Assembly: GCA_964412195.1 (NCBI GenBank)
Contig: CAYPNP010000043.1
Location: 1-26,446 of the forward strand
Direction: 5' to 3'
DNA: 26,446 nucleotides
From: CAYPNP01 sp964412195
Lineage (GTDB): Bacteria > Acidobacteriota > JAAYUB01
Shown: in pieces, positions 14,136-23,386 of the stretch
How positions within the stretch are numbered: the stretch's first letter is position 1
Layout of the letters: each line of letters starts with the position of its first letter
Notes under the pieces: model-generated
Databases searched by the model: none
What the model was told of the DNA's origin: nothing
What the model saw: the letters and a program-made list of their open reading frames with translations, nothing else
Made by a program: the position numbers and the translations under genes

Positions 14136-16694
14136 TTACCTGCCGGAGCGTGCCGGACCCTTGCCGGCGTGCGCCTGCCGGCCGAAAGAATCCTTCTCGG
14201 CCCGGGCCAGGAGGGTGATCCAGTAGACCTGGCTGTAGGGATCGGGGGCCGCCGCCAGCGCCTCCGGGCGGCCGAGGCGGGCCAGCGCCGCCGCCTGGAG
14301 GTAACGGGCCAGCGTCTCGGCGGAGGTCATGTCGATCCGGGCGAGGTTGTCGGGATCACCCGGGAACTCCCCGGCCGCCGCCTGGAAGTACGTCTCGAAC
14401 AGGCGGAGGGTTCGATTGTCGACGTGGCGGCGCCAGAGGGCGGCGTAGCGGACGCCCTCGTGAAGGTCCGCCGCGCGTTCCGCGGCCTGGCCGAGGCGAG
14501 CGTGGCAAAACGCCGCCAGCATGTATCCCTCGAGGAGGTACGGATTGCTCGCCTGCAGCTCGGCGCGGTGCCGCAGGGCCGCGGCGTAGTCGCCGGCCTG
14601 GAACTCCGATATCATCAGGAACTCCAGGGCCAGGCGGGCGGGTTGGCGCCGGTAGCTCCGCTCGTAGATCCGGACGGCGCCGGCAGGGTCGCCCCGGCCG
14701 AGGCGTTCCCAGCCGGATACAACGTCCAGGAGGAGGGGCGGCGGGTACAGGCCGCGCATGGCTTCCAGGTCCGCCGCCAGTTCGCCGTCCGGTCCGGCCA
14801 GGCTGTGGATCCGCACCCGGTTCATGCCGGCGTTCACGTCCAGCGGGTCGAGGTCGGAAGCACGCTGCAGCCATCCCTCCGCGCCGCCGATGTCGCCCTG
14901 CATCAGGCAGAGGAAGGACATCAGCTTGTAATCCGAGCCGCCGGCCGCACTCCCCGCGAGGACAGGGCGGATGGTCTCCCGCGCCCGGGCCACGTCGTAC
15001 GTGTACATCTCGAGCCAGGCCCGCGCCGACAGCAGCCGGGGCGCGTCGGGGCGGCGCGACAGGCCCTCCTCCAGGACCCGCCGGGCGCGGTCCAGGTGGG
15101 CAGGATTGTCGTCCAGCCCGAGGTTGTGGTACTGCATCAGGCAGCGGGCCAGCTTCTCGTAGGCGGGCAGGAAATCCGGTGCGGCGTCGAGGCACCGCTC
15201 GAACTCGGCGATGGATTCCTCGACCCGTCCGGCGTCGTAAGTCTGGTAGAGGATGTCGCCCCGGGTGTAGTGTTCGAACGCCTCCCGGCCGGGGAAGGCC
15301 AGGCGCTCGGCGGCGACGTAGGTCCCGGCGGTGCGGCCGACCTCCGCGGCGGCGCGGCCGGGGATGTCGAAGACGTTCGAGACGCCGCCGCGGATCGTGT
15401 CCGCCCATAGGACGACCGCGTCGGGATGCCGCGAAAGCTGCAGCGAAACCCGCAGGATTTCCCCGTCCAGCACAAGCCGGCCGTCGACGATGTAGCGCAC
15501 CGGCTGTTCCCGCAGGAGTTTGTCCCGGAGCGCCTCCGCCAGCTCCACCGATTCACCGGGCACGTGGAGGATCCGCATGCCCGGCGACCGGTCCAGCGTG
15601 GCGATCAGCTCTCCGGTGACCAGGCCGGCCAGGTAGCGGCCCCGCTCGTCCGGCCCGCCGGCGATGGGCAGCACCAGCACGGTCACGCGGCTGTCCGGGG
15701 AGGGGCCGGGCGCCGGTGGGGACGGCCGGAACCACAGCCAGAGCCCCACTCCGGCCACCGTCGTGAGGGCTGCGCACGCCACCGCCGCCAGGGGCCACCG
15801 GCGTCGCCGGGCCTTCTCCGGGGGGCGGACCAGCCCGGCGGGCGGGGTGATCGCGGGACCGCCCTCCCCGCCGCCCAGGTCGGACACCAGGAGATCTGCG
15901 GACGGGTAGCGGTCGGCCGGGTCCTTCGCCAGCAGCTTCTCCACTGCCGCCCGCAGGCCGGCGGGCAGGGCCGGGTCCAGCGGCGGGGGCGGGTCGTGGA
16001 GCAAGGCCGTCAGGGAGGCCAGCGGGGTCCCCCGGTCGAACGGCCGCCGGCCGGACAGCATCTCATAGAAGATGACCCCCAGCGCGAAGAGGTCGCTGCG
16101 CGCGTCCACCGCCTCCCCGCGGGCCTGTTCGGGCGAGAGGTACGATACCGTGCCGAGGATGGTGCCGGTCTCGGTCAGGTTGTCCCCCACGCCGAGCTGC
16201 GCCTGGAGGTCGCCGCCGGCCAGCTTGGCCAGCCCGAAGTCCACCAGCTTGACCTGGCCGTCTCCGGTGACCAGGATGTTGGCCGGCTTGAGGTCCCGGT
16301 GCAGGATCCCGAGCCGGTGGGCGTACCCCACCGCCCCGGCGATCTGGACCATCAGCTCGGCCAGCCCGGTGCCGGGCAGCGTCCGGCCGGCCAGATGCCG
16401 GTGCAGCGGCTCGCCCGGCACGTACTCCATGGCGATGAACGGATGGCCCTCGTGTTCGCCGATCCGGTAGATGGTGGCGATGTGGGGGTGCTGGAGGGAG
16501 GACAGCGCCCTGGCCTCCAGCAGGAAGCGGCGGCGGGACTGCGCGTCGCCCAGTGCCGCCTCGGAGAGGACCTTGATCGCAGCCGGCCGGTGCAGGGCGA
16601 CGTCCTCGGCGAGGTAGACGGCGCTCTGGCCGCCGGTGCCGAGCAGCTCCCGGATCTCGTACCCTCCGACGACGGTCCCCGCGGCAATCCTCAT
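14136..16694 (-). CDS. Transmembrane Ser/Thr protein kinase with TolB-like and TPR-like sensor half
   Basis: An 852-residue Hanks-type kinase. The kinase domain covers about 12-275: glycine loop LGTGGQSAVYLAE (18-30), K41 in AIKVL, HRDLKPAN (132-139; D134, N139), DFGLAK (152-157) and an intact activation loop TGTILGTVSYLSPEQ (176-190), so it should be active. An Arg-rich stop (296-299) and one membrane helix (about 300-322) follow. Outside the membrane, residues 336-460 resemble a TolB/FlgO-like domain (VTVLVLPIAGG, RYLAGLVTGELIATL, YIVDGRLVLDGEILRVSLQL). The rest, about 465-830, looks like degenerate TPR helices (EAFEHYTRGDILYQTYDAGRVEESIAEFERCLDAAPDFLPAYEKLAR). The ATG is only 9 bases after the LRR gene stop, and its GAGG overlaps that stop codon, implying translational coupling. 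Confidence 0.93.
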   Translation of the reverse strand: MRIAAGTVVGGYEIRELLGTGGQSAVYLAEDVALHRPAAIKVLSEAALGDAQSRRRFLLEARALSSLQHPHIATIYRIGEHEGHPFIAMEYVPGEPLHRHLAGRTLPGTGLAELMVQIAGAVGYAHRLGILHRDLKPANILVTGDGQVKLVDFGLAKLAGGDLQAQLGVGDNLTETGTILGTVSYLSPEQARGEAVDARSDLFALGVIFYEMLSGRRPFDRGTPLASLTALLHDPPPPLDPALPAGLRAAVEKLLAKDPADRYPSADLLVSDLGGGEGGPAITPPAGLVRPPEKARRRRWPLAAVACAALTTVAGVGLWLWFRPSPPAPGPSPDSRVTVLVLPIAGGPDERGRYLAGLVTGELIATLDRSPGMRILHVPGESVELAEALRDKLLREQPVRYIVDGRLVLDGEILRVSLQLSRHPDAVVLWADTIRGGVSNVFDIPGRAAAEVGRTAGTYVAAERLAFPGREAFEHYTRGDILYQTYDAGRVEESIAEFERCLDAAPDFLPAYEKLARCLMQYHNLGLDDNPAHLDRARRVLEEGLSRRPDAPRLLSARAWLEMYTYDVARARETIRPVLAGSAAGGSDYKLMSFLCLMQGDIGGAEGWLQRASDLDPLDVNAGMNRVRIHSLAGPDGELAADLEAMRGLYPPPLLLDVVSGWERLGRGDPAGAVRIYERSYRRQPARLALEFLMISEFQAGDYAAALRHRAELQASNPYLLEGYMLAAFCHARLGQAAERAADLHEGVRYAALWRRHVDNRTLRLFETYFQAAAGEFPGDPDNLARIDMTSAETLARYLQAAALARLGRPEALAAAPDPYSQVYWITLLARAEKDSFGRQAHAGKGPARSGR

Positions 16695-16703
16695 CGGCCT
16701 GCC

Positions 16704-19700
16704 TCAATCCAGGGGAATGGCCGGCACTGCGCTGAGGAACTGCAGCCGGGTGTCGCCGAACAGCTCGAAGACCAGGATCCCCGCGCCGGCGGACAGATTC
16801 TCGACCGTGATGTATCCGCCGAACAGGCTGGTCAGGGTGGGCATGAGCTGGTGCAGCAGGAAGACCCGGCGCTCCCGGCCGTCGAGGGAGATGGTCCGGC
16901 GGTCCTGCTGGAGCCCGTTCTGATCGTACGCCGTGATCTCCACCGTCGCTTCCGCCAGGACGTTCTGCTCCGGGTTCAGGACCGCGATGCCGGTGAAGTA
17001 GTCCACGCTGCCGATGGTGCCGTTGGCGATGTGCCCCAGCAGGTAGCGGTTGTGGCCCACCGACTGCAGCGGCAGGCTGGAGAGGAACCGCCCCGCGCCG
17101 GCCTCCCCGAAGGTGACGCTGCCCACCAGGCCCTCCCCGCCGGCGGTGGGGACGATCCGCAGGTACCCCGTGGCCGCCGACTGCAGGCCGAAGAGAGCGG
17201 CCACGTCCGCCAGCTGCTTGCCGTGGGCGGGGACGTCCAGGCTGGCCGTCGCCAGAGCGGTCCCGTCGTCGTTGGCCAGCGTCAGGGCGAGGCTGGCGTC
17301 GGCGTCGGCGGTGTTGACCAGGCTGAGGGAGGACTCGTATTGGATCCCGAAGTTGCCCGCGGCCACGTGCGGGCAGTACAGCGTCCCCTGGGAAACCCCG
17401 ACCGGCAAACCCTCCAGGCAGGCGATGGACTGGCCGTCGCCGAACATCTCCACGCCGCAGAGGCCGCGGTCGGCCGTGACCTGGATGGCGTCGGTCTCGA
17501 GGAAGCCGGGAAACGCCGTCGTGAGGTCGAGGACGCTCCGGCCCCGGCCGGCCAGGCTCACGTTGTAGTCTTCGCCGCGGGGCTGCCCGTCGGCGCCGTA
17601 GAGCCGCAGCACCGCCTGGACCTGGCTCTTGTTCGGATTCACCAGGAAGAGGCGGGTGTCCCGCTCCGCGCCGGCCTGGAGCACCGGGAAGACGAACCGG
17701 GTGCGGGCGTCGCGCACGTCCATGAGGCGCGTGCCGTCGAGGTAGGTCAGGTCGGCGCCGTTGTTGACCAGCCAGAGGCCGTAGGTTCCCGCCTGGGTGG
17801 CGAAACCGCGGGCCCAGCGCTGGTCATTGCCGGCGTCGGAGCCGAGCAGGTCGGCCAGGTAGCGTGCGAACTGGGTGCCCGGCGACACGGTGTAGGTGGC
17901 TGTGCTCCGGGGCGTGCCGGACTGGTCGTCGTACAGCTCCAGGGTGAGCAGGGCGTTGGCGGCGTCCAGGTTCACCACCGAGAAGGAGAGGTCCCGGCTC
18001 CGCGGGAAGTGCAGGACGCCGAAGCCTTGGTCCTGAATCGTGGCCACGCCCTGCCGCGAAGACACGCCACCGGTGCTGGTGCCTCCCGCCACCGACAAGA
18101 CCCGGTCTGCCGACAGGGTGACGCTGTTGGTCAGGGGATCGACCTCCACGTCGCCGCGGGTGTCGATGACGTAGCTCGGTGCCAGCGTCCCGGTGCTGTC
18201 GGAGGTACACACCGAGAGCTTGAAGTCGTCGGAGAAGCCCACCAGGGCGTCCGGTCCGTTCAGCCCGTCAAAGTTTTCGGCCTGCACCGCGGAGGGCGTT
18301 TTCTGGAAGAAGATCTTCTGCTCCTGGCCGGCGCTGAACTGGCCGCCGCTCTGCGCCCGCAGCACCCCGAGGGCCTTGTCGCCAGCGAGGATCACCGCCA
18401 AGTCGGTCCGGCCGTCCTGGTTGAAGTCCGCAGCGTCCAAGGCGGCGGGGGAGGCGCCGACGCCGGCGACCTCGCTCCCGGAAAACGATCCGCCGCCGCT
18501 GTTGAGGAAGACCGACAGCGAGTTGGCGCCGCCGTTGGCCACGGCGACGTCCAGGGAGAGGTTGCCGTCGAAGTCCCCGACCGCCAGGGCCTCCGGCGAC
18601 GCTCCCGTCGGGTAGGTGGAACCCGAAGAGAAGCCGTTCCCCAGCAGGACGTTCAGCGTGCCGGCGGCCTGGTCGGTGTACAGGTAGTCGCTGACGCCGT
18701 CGTCGCTGACATCGGCCAGCTGGGCGTCGGAGGGGGTGCCGGCCAGCTTGAGGGTCGCCGACGGTTTGGCCGGCAGCAGGGGCCTCCTGCCGTGGAACAG
18801 GTCCGCTCCGTCGAAGATGTGCAGATTGCCGGCGTCGTCGGCCACCAGGATGTCGGCCCTCCCGTCGCCGGTCACGTCGGCGGTGTCCACCCGCAGCGGG
18901 GAGTACCCCGTGGTGGCCAGCCAGCCGAGATTGGAGAAGCCGCCGTCCGGCCGGCCGAAGGCCCAGTACAGGCGCTGGTTGACGGCGTCCACGGCGCAGG
19001 TGTCCTCCAGGCCGTCGCCGTCCAGGTCGACGGAGGCGAAGTCCGTCACCATGCCGCTGATCAGGGAGGCCGCGGGCGGCGGTTCCGCCAGCACCCCGTC
19101 GACGCTCAGCAGGCTGACAATCTGCGGCAGGAAGGCCACCCCTGCGGCCGTGTGGTCGAACTGGCGGAAGGCGCACAGCTGGACGGGGAAAGCAGGGTTC
19201 TGGGGATCGAGCTGGTACGACAGCAGGTTGAGGTAAAACTGGCTGGGCAGCTGGTGCTGCAGGCCCTCCTCGCCGAGGTTGCTGTAGATGTCCGGCGGCC
19301 ACACTCCGCCGCCGAGGCCGATGGTGAAGCCGAGGAAGTGGCCGGGCACCGAGGGCTGCCATCCGGCCGTGCTCTCGGTGATCCGGATCTGGACGACGCC
19401 GTCCCCCTCGAAGTAGCGGAGCATCTGCACGGCGTGCGGCCCGATACCGGACGTGCTGGCGGCCTCGGGGGCCACCACCGGCCGTCCCTCTTCCAGCATG
19501 TACTCGGACACCGCCAGGTCCCAGACCATTTCGCCCTGCTCCGGCAGCGGCGCGGCGGTCCCGGACGTCCCGTCGGCCAGGGTCTGGCTCAGGAGCACCC
19601 CCGGCGGCAGGCTGATCCAGATGGAGATCGGCATGTCGGGAGAGGCCGAGGCGAAAGCGGCCGGATCCACGGCGAAGGTCAGGTAGGTGGACGGCAGGAT

Positions 19701-21836
19701 CTGGGAAGGGCTGCCGGCGAAGATGCTGGCGTGGTGGTTCGGATCGAAGTACGCGTGCACGGTCCCGGACGGTTCGCCCGCGGGGGTGGCGGGCACCGCC
19801 GGTGACGGCTCGCTGGCCACCCGGTTCTTGTTCATGCCGTGGGGCTCGCTGACGCTGCGCACGGCCAGGGACACGGTGCCGGCGATGCCGCAGAAGCAGT
19901 CCAGGTAGTCGGCCGCCGCTTTTGTCCCGATGGTTTTTCGCCGGACGAAGGGACCGCCCGTCTGGGCGACGAGGATCTCGTAGCCGCCCTCGCCTTCCTG
20001 GAAGGCCATGGGCGTCCAGGCGAGGTGGATGGTGTTGAAGGAGACCTCCGCCACTTCGAGGTTGGAGGGGGCCAGGGTCTGGGTTTCCTCAAAGTTCATG
20101 CCGTTTTTCGTGTTGAGGAACGCCGCCAGACCGGGATTGTCCGTGTACAGGGCGTTGAAGTTCAGGTCCAGCCCGATGGCGTCGTAGAGGCTGGCCAGGT
20201 TGCCGAGGCTGTCGGGCAGGCGCCCGGCCAGGGCGTTGCCGAAGAGGTAAAGCGTGTTCAGGTTCACCAGGTTGCCGATCTGGCTGGGCACTGGCCCCGT
20301 CAGGCTATTGCCGCCCAGGCGGAGCTCCCGCAGCTCGGAAAGCTGACCCAGCTCAGGCGGGATCCCTCCGCTGAACGAGTTGTTTTCCAGCACCAGGGAT
20401 TCCAGCGCCGGCAGGCCGCCGAGCTCGGACGGCAACGGTCCCTCGAAGCGGTTCCCGGCCAGGTTGAGAACGACGAGCGAGTTCGGGCTGCCGATGTCCG
20501 GCGGCAGCGGCCCCGAGAGATTGTTGCAGCAAAGGTCGAGGATCTGGAGGGCGGGCAGGTCATACCAGCTCTCCGGGATGCCACCCTCGAACTGGTTGCC
20601 GGCCAAGGACAGCCGCTGCAACTGGGCCAGGCCGCCCAGCGACTCGGGCAGGGTGCCGTTGAGCAGGTTCTCGTCCAGGATCAGGTACTGGAGGCTGCCC
20701 AGGTTGCCGAACTCCGGGGGAATGCCGCCGTAGAGCTGGTTGCCGGCCAGGTCGAGCATCTGGAGGTGGGCCAACTGACCCAACTCCGGGGGGATGAGGT
20801 AGGACAACCGGTTGTACGAAAGGTCGAGCCACTCCAGGTCGGCCATGCCGCCGAGGGCGGTCGGGATGCGGCCGTCCAGCGCGTTAACCCCGAGGCTCAG
20901 GCTGAGGAGGCTTGGGAGCCCGGCCAGCTCCGGGGGGATCGCCCCGACGAGATGGTTGTCCGACAGGTTCAGGGACTGGAGCGCCGGCAGCGACCCCAGC
21001 GACGGCGGGATCAGGCCGCCGAGCGAGTTGACGGACAGGTCCAGGATCTGCAGTTGGCTCAGGGCGGACAACGTTCCCGGGATGGCCCCCGTCAGGCTGT
21101 TGTGGCTGAGGAACAGCTCCCGCAGCTGGGCCAGGTTTCCCAGTTCCGGCGGGATGGGGCCTTCCAGGAGGTTGTCGGCCAGATACAGGTTCTGCAGGCT
21201 GCCCAGTCCGCCCAGGGCGGGTGGGATGGAGCCGGTGAGCTGGTTGTGGAACAGGCCCAGGGTGCGCAGGTTGGCCAGGCCGGCCAGTTCCGCTGGGATT
21301 TCGCCCGTGAGCGCGTTCTGGTTGAGGTCCAGCTCGGTCAGATTGGATAAGCCGGCCAGCGACGACGGGATGCCACCCGTCAGCTGGTTTCCAAAAAGGA
21401 CCAGTGAGTACAGCTGCGGCAGATTGCCCAGCTCCGCGGGGATCGGTCCACTCAGCTGGTTGCCGGACAGGTCGAGTACCTCCAGGGCGGACAGCGTCCC
21501 GAGGGAAGGGGGGATGGGGCCGGTCAGGAGGTTGAATTCCAAGCGCAGATACTGGAGATGCGGGAGGTCCCCCAGCTCGGCCGGCAGGGAGCCGGCCAGG
21601 TTGTTTTCGGACAGGCTGAGGCTGACGACGTGGGTGCCGCCGTCGTCGCACTCGACGCCGTACCAGGAGCATTCCGAGCCCGGCTCCCCCAGCCAGTTGG
21701 ACCGGTCTCTCCAATTGTCGCCGCCGGTGCCAGCGTACAGGAGCAGGAGCGCGTTCCGTTCGCTGGCGGGGATGGCGCCGCGGAGCGGCAGTGCCGCCAG
21801 CATTGCAACGAACGTCAAGAGCAACGCCTTGCGCAT
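16704..21836 (-). CDS. Secreted plant-type LRR protein with Fn3 and FG-GAP/VCBS repeats
   Basis: The 1710-residue product opens with a signal peptide (1-20: MRKALLLTFVAMLAALPLRG). An LRRNT_2-like cap follows (25-70, ALLLLYAGTGGDNW...WYGVECDD, with paired Cys C56/C63). Next are 20 leucine-rich repeats of exactly 24 residues (consensus LxLxxNxLxGxIPxxLGxLxx; Asn at 78, 102 ... 534) and a final irregular one near N561. A fibronectin III-like domain spans 588-680, then a beta-rich region of no clear family to about 930. Six FG-GAP/VCBS-type units lie at 934-1205 (for example DLDGDGLEDTCAVD, DVTGDGRADILVAD, DFNQDGRTDLAVIL). The C-terminus holds three similar beta segments built around RLFLVNPNKSQ, SLSLVNTADAD and GIAVLNPEQN. 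There is no LPXTG, autotransporter or other obvious anchor. GGGGAGG lies 5 bases before the ATG. It is the first gene of a unit with the Ser/Thr kinase and is probably its extracellular partner. Confidence 0.93.
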   Translation of the reverse strand: MRKALLLTFVAMLAALPLRGAIPASERNALLLLYAGTGGDNWRDRSNWLGEPGSECSWYGVECDDGGTHVVSLSLSENNLAGSLPAELGDLPHLQYLRLEFNLLTGPIPPSLGTLSALEVLDLSGNQLSGPIPAELGNLPQLYSLVLFGNQLTGGIPSSLAGLSNLTELDLNQNALTGEIPAELAGLANLRTLGLFHNQLTGSIPPALGGLGSLQNLYLADNLLEGPIPPELGNLAQLRELFLSHNSLTGAIPGTLSALSQLQILDLSVNSLGGLIPPSLGSLPALQSLNLSDNHLVGAIPPELAGLPSLLSLSLGVNALDGRIPTALGGMADLEWLDLSYNRLSYLIPPELGQLAHLQMLDLAGNQLYGGIPPEFGNLGSLQYLILDENLLNGTLPESLGGLAQLQRLSLAGNQFEGGIPESWYDLPALQILDLCCNNLSGPLPPDIGSPNSLVVLNLAGNRFEGPLPSELGGLPALESLVLENNSFSGGIPPELGQLSELRELRLGGNSLTGPVPSQIGNLVNLNTLYLFGNALAGRLPDSLGNLASLYDAIGLDLNFNALYTDNPGLAAFLNTKNGMNFEETQTLAPSNLEVAEVSFNTIHLAWTPMAFQEGEGGYEILVAQTGGPFVRRKTIGTKAAADYLDCFCGIAGTVSLAVRSVSEPHGMNKNRVASEPSPAVPATPAGEPSGTVHAYFDPNHHASIFAGSPSQILPSTYLTFAVDPAAFASASPDMPISIWISLPPGVLLSQTLADGTSGTAAPLPEQGEMVWDLAVSEYMLEEGRPVVAPEAASTSGIGPHAVQMLRYFEGDGVVQIRITESTAGWQPSVPGHFLGFTIGLGGGVWPPDIYSNLGEEGLQHQLPSQFYLNLLSYQLDPQNPAFPVQLCAFRQFDHTAAGVAFLPQIVSLLSVDGVLAEPPPAASLISGMVTDFASVDLDGDGLEDTCAVDAVNQRLYWAFGRPDGGFSNLGWLATTGYSPLRVDTADVTGDGRADILVADDAGNLHIFDGADLFHGRRPLLPAKPSATLKLAGTPSDAQLADVSDDGVSDYLYTDQAAGTLNVLLGNGFSSGSTYPTGASPEALAVGDFDGNLSLDVAVANGGANSLSVFLNSGGGSFSGSEVAGVGASPAALDAADFNQDGRTDLAVILAGDKALGVLRAQSGGQFSAGQEQKIFFQKTPSAVQAENFDGLNGPDALVGFSDDFKLSVCTSDSTGTLAPSYVIDTRGDVEVDPLTNSVTLSADRVLSVAGGTSTGGVSSRQGVATIQDQGFGVLHFPRSRDLSFSVVNLDAANALLTLELYDDQSGTPRSTATYTVSPGTQFARYLADLLGSDAGNDQRWARGFATQAGTYGLWLVNNGADLTYLDGTRLMDVRDARTRFVFPVLQAGAERDTRLFLVNPNKSQVQAVLRLYGADGQPRGEDYNVSLAGRGRSVLDLTTAFPGFLETDAIQVTADRGLCGVEMFGDGQSIACLEGLPVGVSQGTLYCPHVAAGNFGIQYESSLSLVNTADADASLALTLANDDGTALATASLDVPAHGKQLADVAALFGLQSAATGYLRIVPTAGGEGLVGSVTFGEAGAGRFLSSLPLQSVGHNRYLLGHIANGTIGSVDYFTGIAVLNPEQNVLAEATVEITAYDQNGLQQDRRTISLDGRERRVFLLHQLMPTLTSLFGGYITVENLSAGAGILVFELFGDTRLQFLSAVPAIPLD
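20181..21620 (-). repeat. 72-base tandem coding repeats (20 leucine-rich repeats)
   Basis: Within the LRR gene the coding sequence repeats every 72 bases without a single insertion or deletion over 20 units; the conserved Asn codon falls at residues 78 + 24n up to 534. Units differ in sequence, so the array is ancient or diversified rather than freshly duplicated. Confidence 0.85.
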
Positions 21837-21876
21837 GGATGCCTCCCCAGATGGAGTGATTGGGTCCAGTATCTTT

Positions 21877-21905
21877 ACTGTATGCCGATTATGTCAGGAA
21901 AGCAA
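21877..21905 (-). promoter_or_regulatory. Candidate promoter for the LRR/kinase pair
   Basis: Minus-strand TTGCTT (21900-21905, 3 of 6) and TACAGT (21877-21882, 4 of 6) with a 17-base spacer. The predicted start near 21870 leaves a leader of about 34 bases with GGGGAGG. The box matches are modest. Confidence 0.35.
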
Positions 21906-21934
21906 GGTCGGATCCGGGGCGGCGCCGGCCCCCC

Positions 21935-23332
21935 TCATGCGGTGGCGGGGCGGGGTGCCCGCTCCCGCAGGCCCTCGGCCAGCAGGACCAGCGCCGGCCC
22001 GTGGGACAGGACCGCGTACCAAGCCTGGAAGGTGGCGTCGTAGGAGGCCTGGATGTGTCCGACCAGGAACAGCAGCGGGTAGAAGAGGAAGGAGGCGGCG
22101 GCGAACACGGCCGCCACTCTTCCCAGCCGCGCCCAGGGCGTGTCCGCCAGGAGCTGGGCGAAGCACAGCGGCCAGAGGGAATACCACGGCCAGAACACCG
22201 GGCTGGCGACCAGCAGGTAGGCCAGCAGGATCAGGACGGTCCACGCAGCGGCGCCGTCATGGGTGCGGGGATCGGGTTTCGGCCGGGCGGCCAGCAGCAG
22301 TGCCAGGGCCGCGAGCGCCAGGGCGGCCTTCAGCCAGGCGGCCGGCGGGCCGCCCGACGGCAGCAGTTGCCGGAGGACGACCAGCGGCGAGTGGATCGCC
22401 CAGGCGGCCTGCCTCAGCCCGCCGGCAACCAGCTCCTGCCAATGTCCAAACGGCCAACCGGTCGCTGCCCCCACACCCAGAACCACCGCCGCGCCACCGG
22501 CCAGCCGGCCGAACCGCCGCGTCCCCGACAGTCCCGGTTCCCACAGCGCCGGCAGGAACAGGGGCAGGGCGAACGCGGCACTGTACTTCAGCCAGAACGC
22601 CGCCGACCAAGCCAGCACTGCCGGCCACCAGCGCCCCCGCCGGAGCTGCCAGGCCGCCGCCAGGCACGCCAGCAACCAGAGCAGGTCGAAGTGCATCATG
22701 GACAGCCCCTCGAGCAGGAAGAGCGGGTGGGCCAGGTAGGCCCAGGCGGCCGCCTCGCCGGCGGGGCGCCCGGCCAGCAGGCGGCGGAGAAGGAGGAAAT
22801 TCCCGGCGTGGCAGGCGGCCAGCAGCAGCTTGAGCAGTCCGAAGAACGCCAGCAAATGGCCGCCGGCGAGCAGATAGAGCGCCCCGCAGGCCAGCACCCA
22901 GAGGGGCGGGTAGGGCAGGAAGTCGCCCACCGCCGCCATGCCGCCGCCGAGGAAGGGATTGAACACCGAAAACGGGGCGGCGTAGGGGTTCACGCCGCCG
23001 GCCCAGCGCTCGGCCAGGCGGAAGTAGTAGACGGCGTCGTGGCTGCCGAACGGCGGCACCAGGGCGAAGGCGGCGGCCGCCAATCCGACCTGCCACCAAC
23101 GCCAGGGGGAGCGCTGGCGGCTATGGGCCCACAGCAGGCCCGCCAGGCACAGCCCGATCCAGAGGCAGTCGGCCGCCCGGAGCCAGGCCGCCGGCCCCGG
23201 GGCCCCGCCCAGGTACGAGTCGTAGAAAGAGTAGGTCAGGCGGAACCAATCCCCCAGGTGCGGCAGCGCGGGCAGGGCCAGCAGTGCGGCGCCGGCGAGG
23301 AAGGCGGCCTGGGCATGGGGGAGTCGCGGCAT
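21935..23332 (-). CDS. Multi-pass membrane protein, GT-C/GT87-like glycosyltransferase
   Basis: The 465-residue product has about ten or more hydrophobic helices rich in Ala, Leu and Trp. After the second or third helix comes a loop with HDAVYYFRLAERWAGGVNPYAAP (about 98-120), the arrangement (D..Y..A....G.NPY) typical of DUF2029/GT87 polyprenyl-phosphate-sugar-dependent transferases; PYPPLWVLACGALY and an H-containing SMMHFDLLWLL segment follow, as in that group. It would transfer a sugar or mannose-like group on the outer face of the membrane, but donor and acceptor are unknown. The ATG at 23332 is used; the in-frame TTG at 23368 would lie in a predicted promoter (TTGCAA 23363-23368, 17 bases, TAAGAT 23340-23345), which would give a nearly leaderless message. 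It lies 98 bases upstream of the LRR gene on the same strand. Confidence 0.82.
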   Translation of the reverse strand: MPRLPHAQAAFLAGAALLALPALPHLGDWFRLTYSFYDSYLGGAPGPAAWLRAADCLWIGLCLAGLLWAHSRQRSPWRWWQVGLAAAAFALVPPFGSHDAVYYFRLAERWAGGVNPYAAPFSVFNPFLGGGMAAVGDFLPYPPLWVLACGALYLLAGGHLLAFFGLLKLLLAACHAGNFLLLRRLLAGRPAGEAAAWAYLAHPLFLLEGLSMMHFDLLWLLACLAAAWQLRRGRWWPAVLAWSAAFWLKYSAAFALPLFLPALWEPGLSGTRRFGRLAGGAAVVLGVGAATGWPFGHWQELVAGGLRQAAWAIHSPLVVLRQLLPSGGPPAAWLKAALALAALALLLAARPKPDPRTHDGAAAWTVLILLAYLLVASPVFWPWYSLWPLCFAQLLADTPWARLGRVAAVFAAASFLFYPLLFLVGHIQASYDATFQAWYAVLSHGPALVLLAEGLRERAPRPATA

Positions 23333-23339
23333 GGCCCCT

Positions 23340-23368
23340 ATCTTAGGGCCCTCCCCGCCCGATTGCAA
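23340..23368 (-). promoter_or_regulatory. Candidate promoter giving a near-leaderless message
   Basis: Minus-strand TTGCAA (23363-23368, 4 of 6), 17-base spacer, TAAGAT (23340-23345, 4 of 6). The start site would fall within one or two bases of the ATG at 23332. GGCCC and GGGGCC segments around the -10 could also form a small hairpin. Confidence 0.33.
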
Positions 23369-23386
23369 GGTCCGCCCGAGCCGTCA

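Noticed and set aside
15426..19805. Plus-strand reading frame of 1459 codons antisense to the kinase and LRR genes
   Set aside because: The opposite strand encodes proteins with clear domains through the whole stretch. The antisense product is a low-complexity Gln/Gly/Val/Arg-rich sequence produced by high GC content and has no ribosome-binding site.
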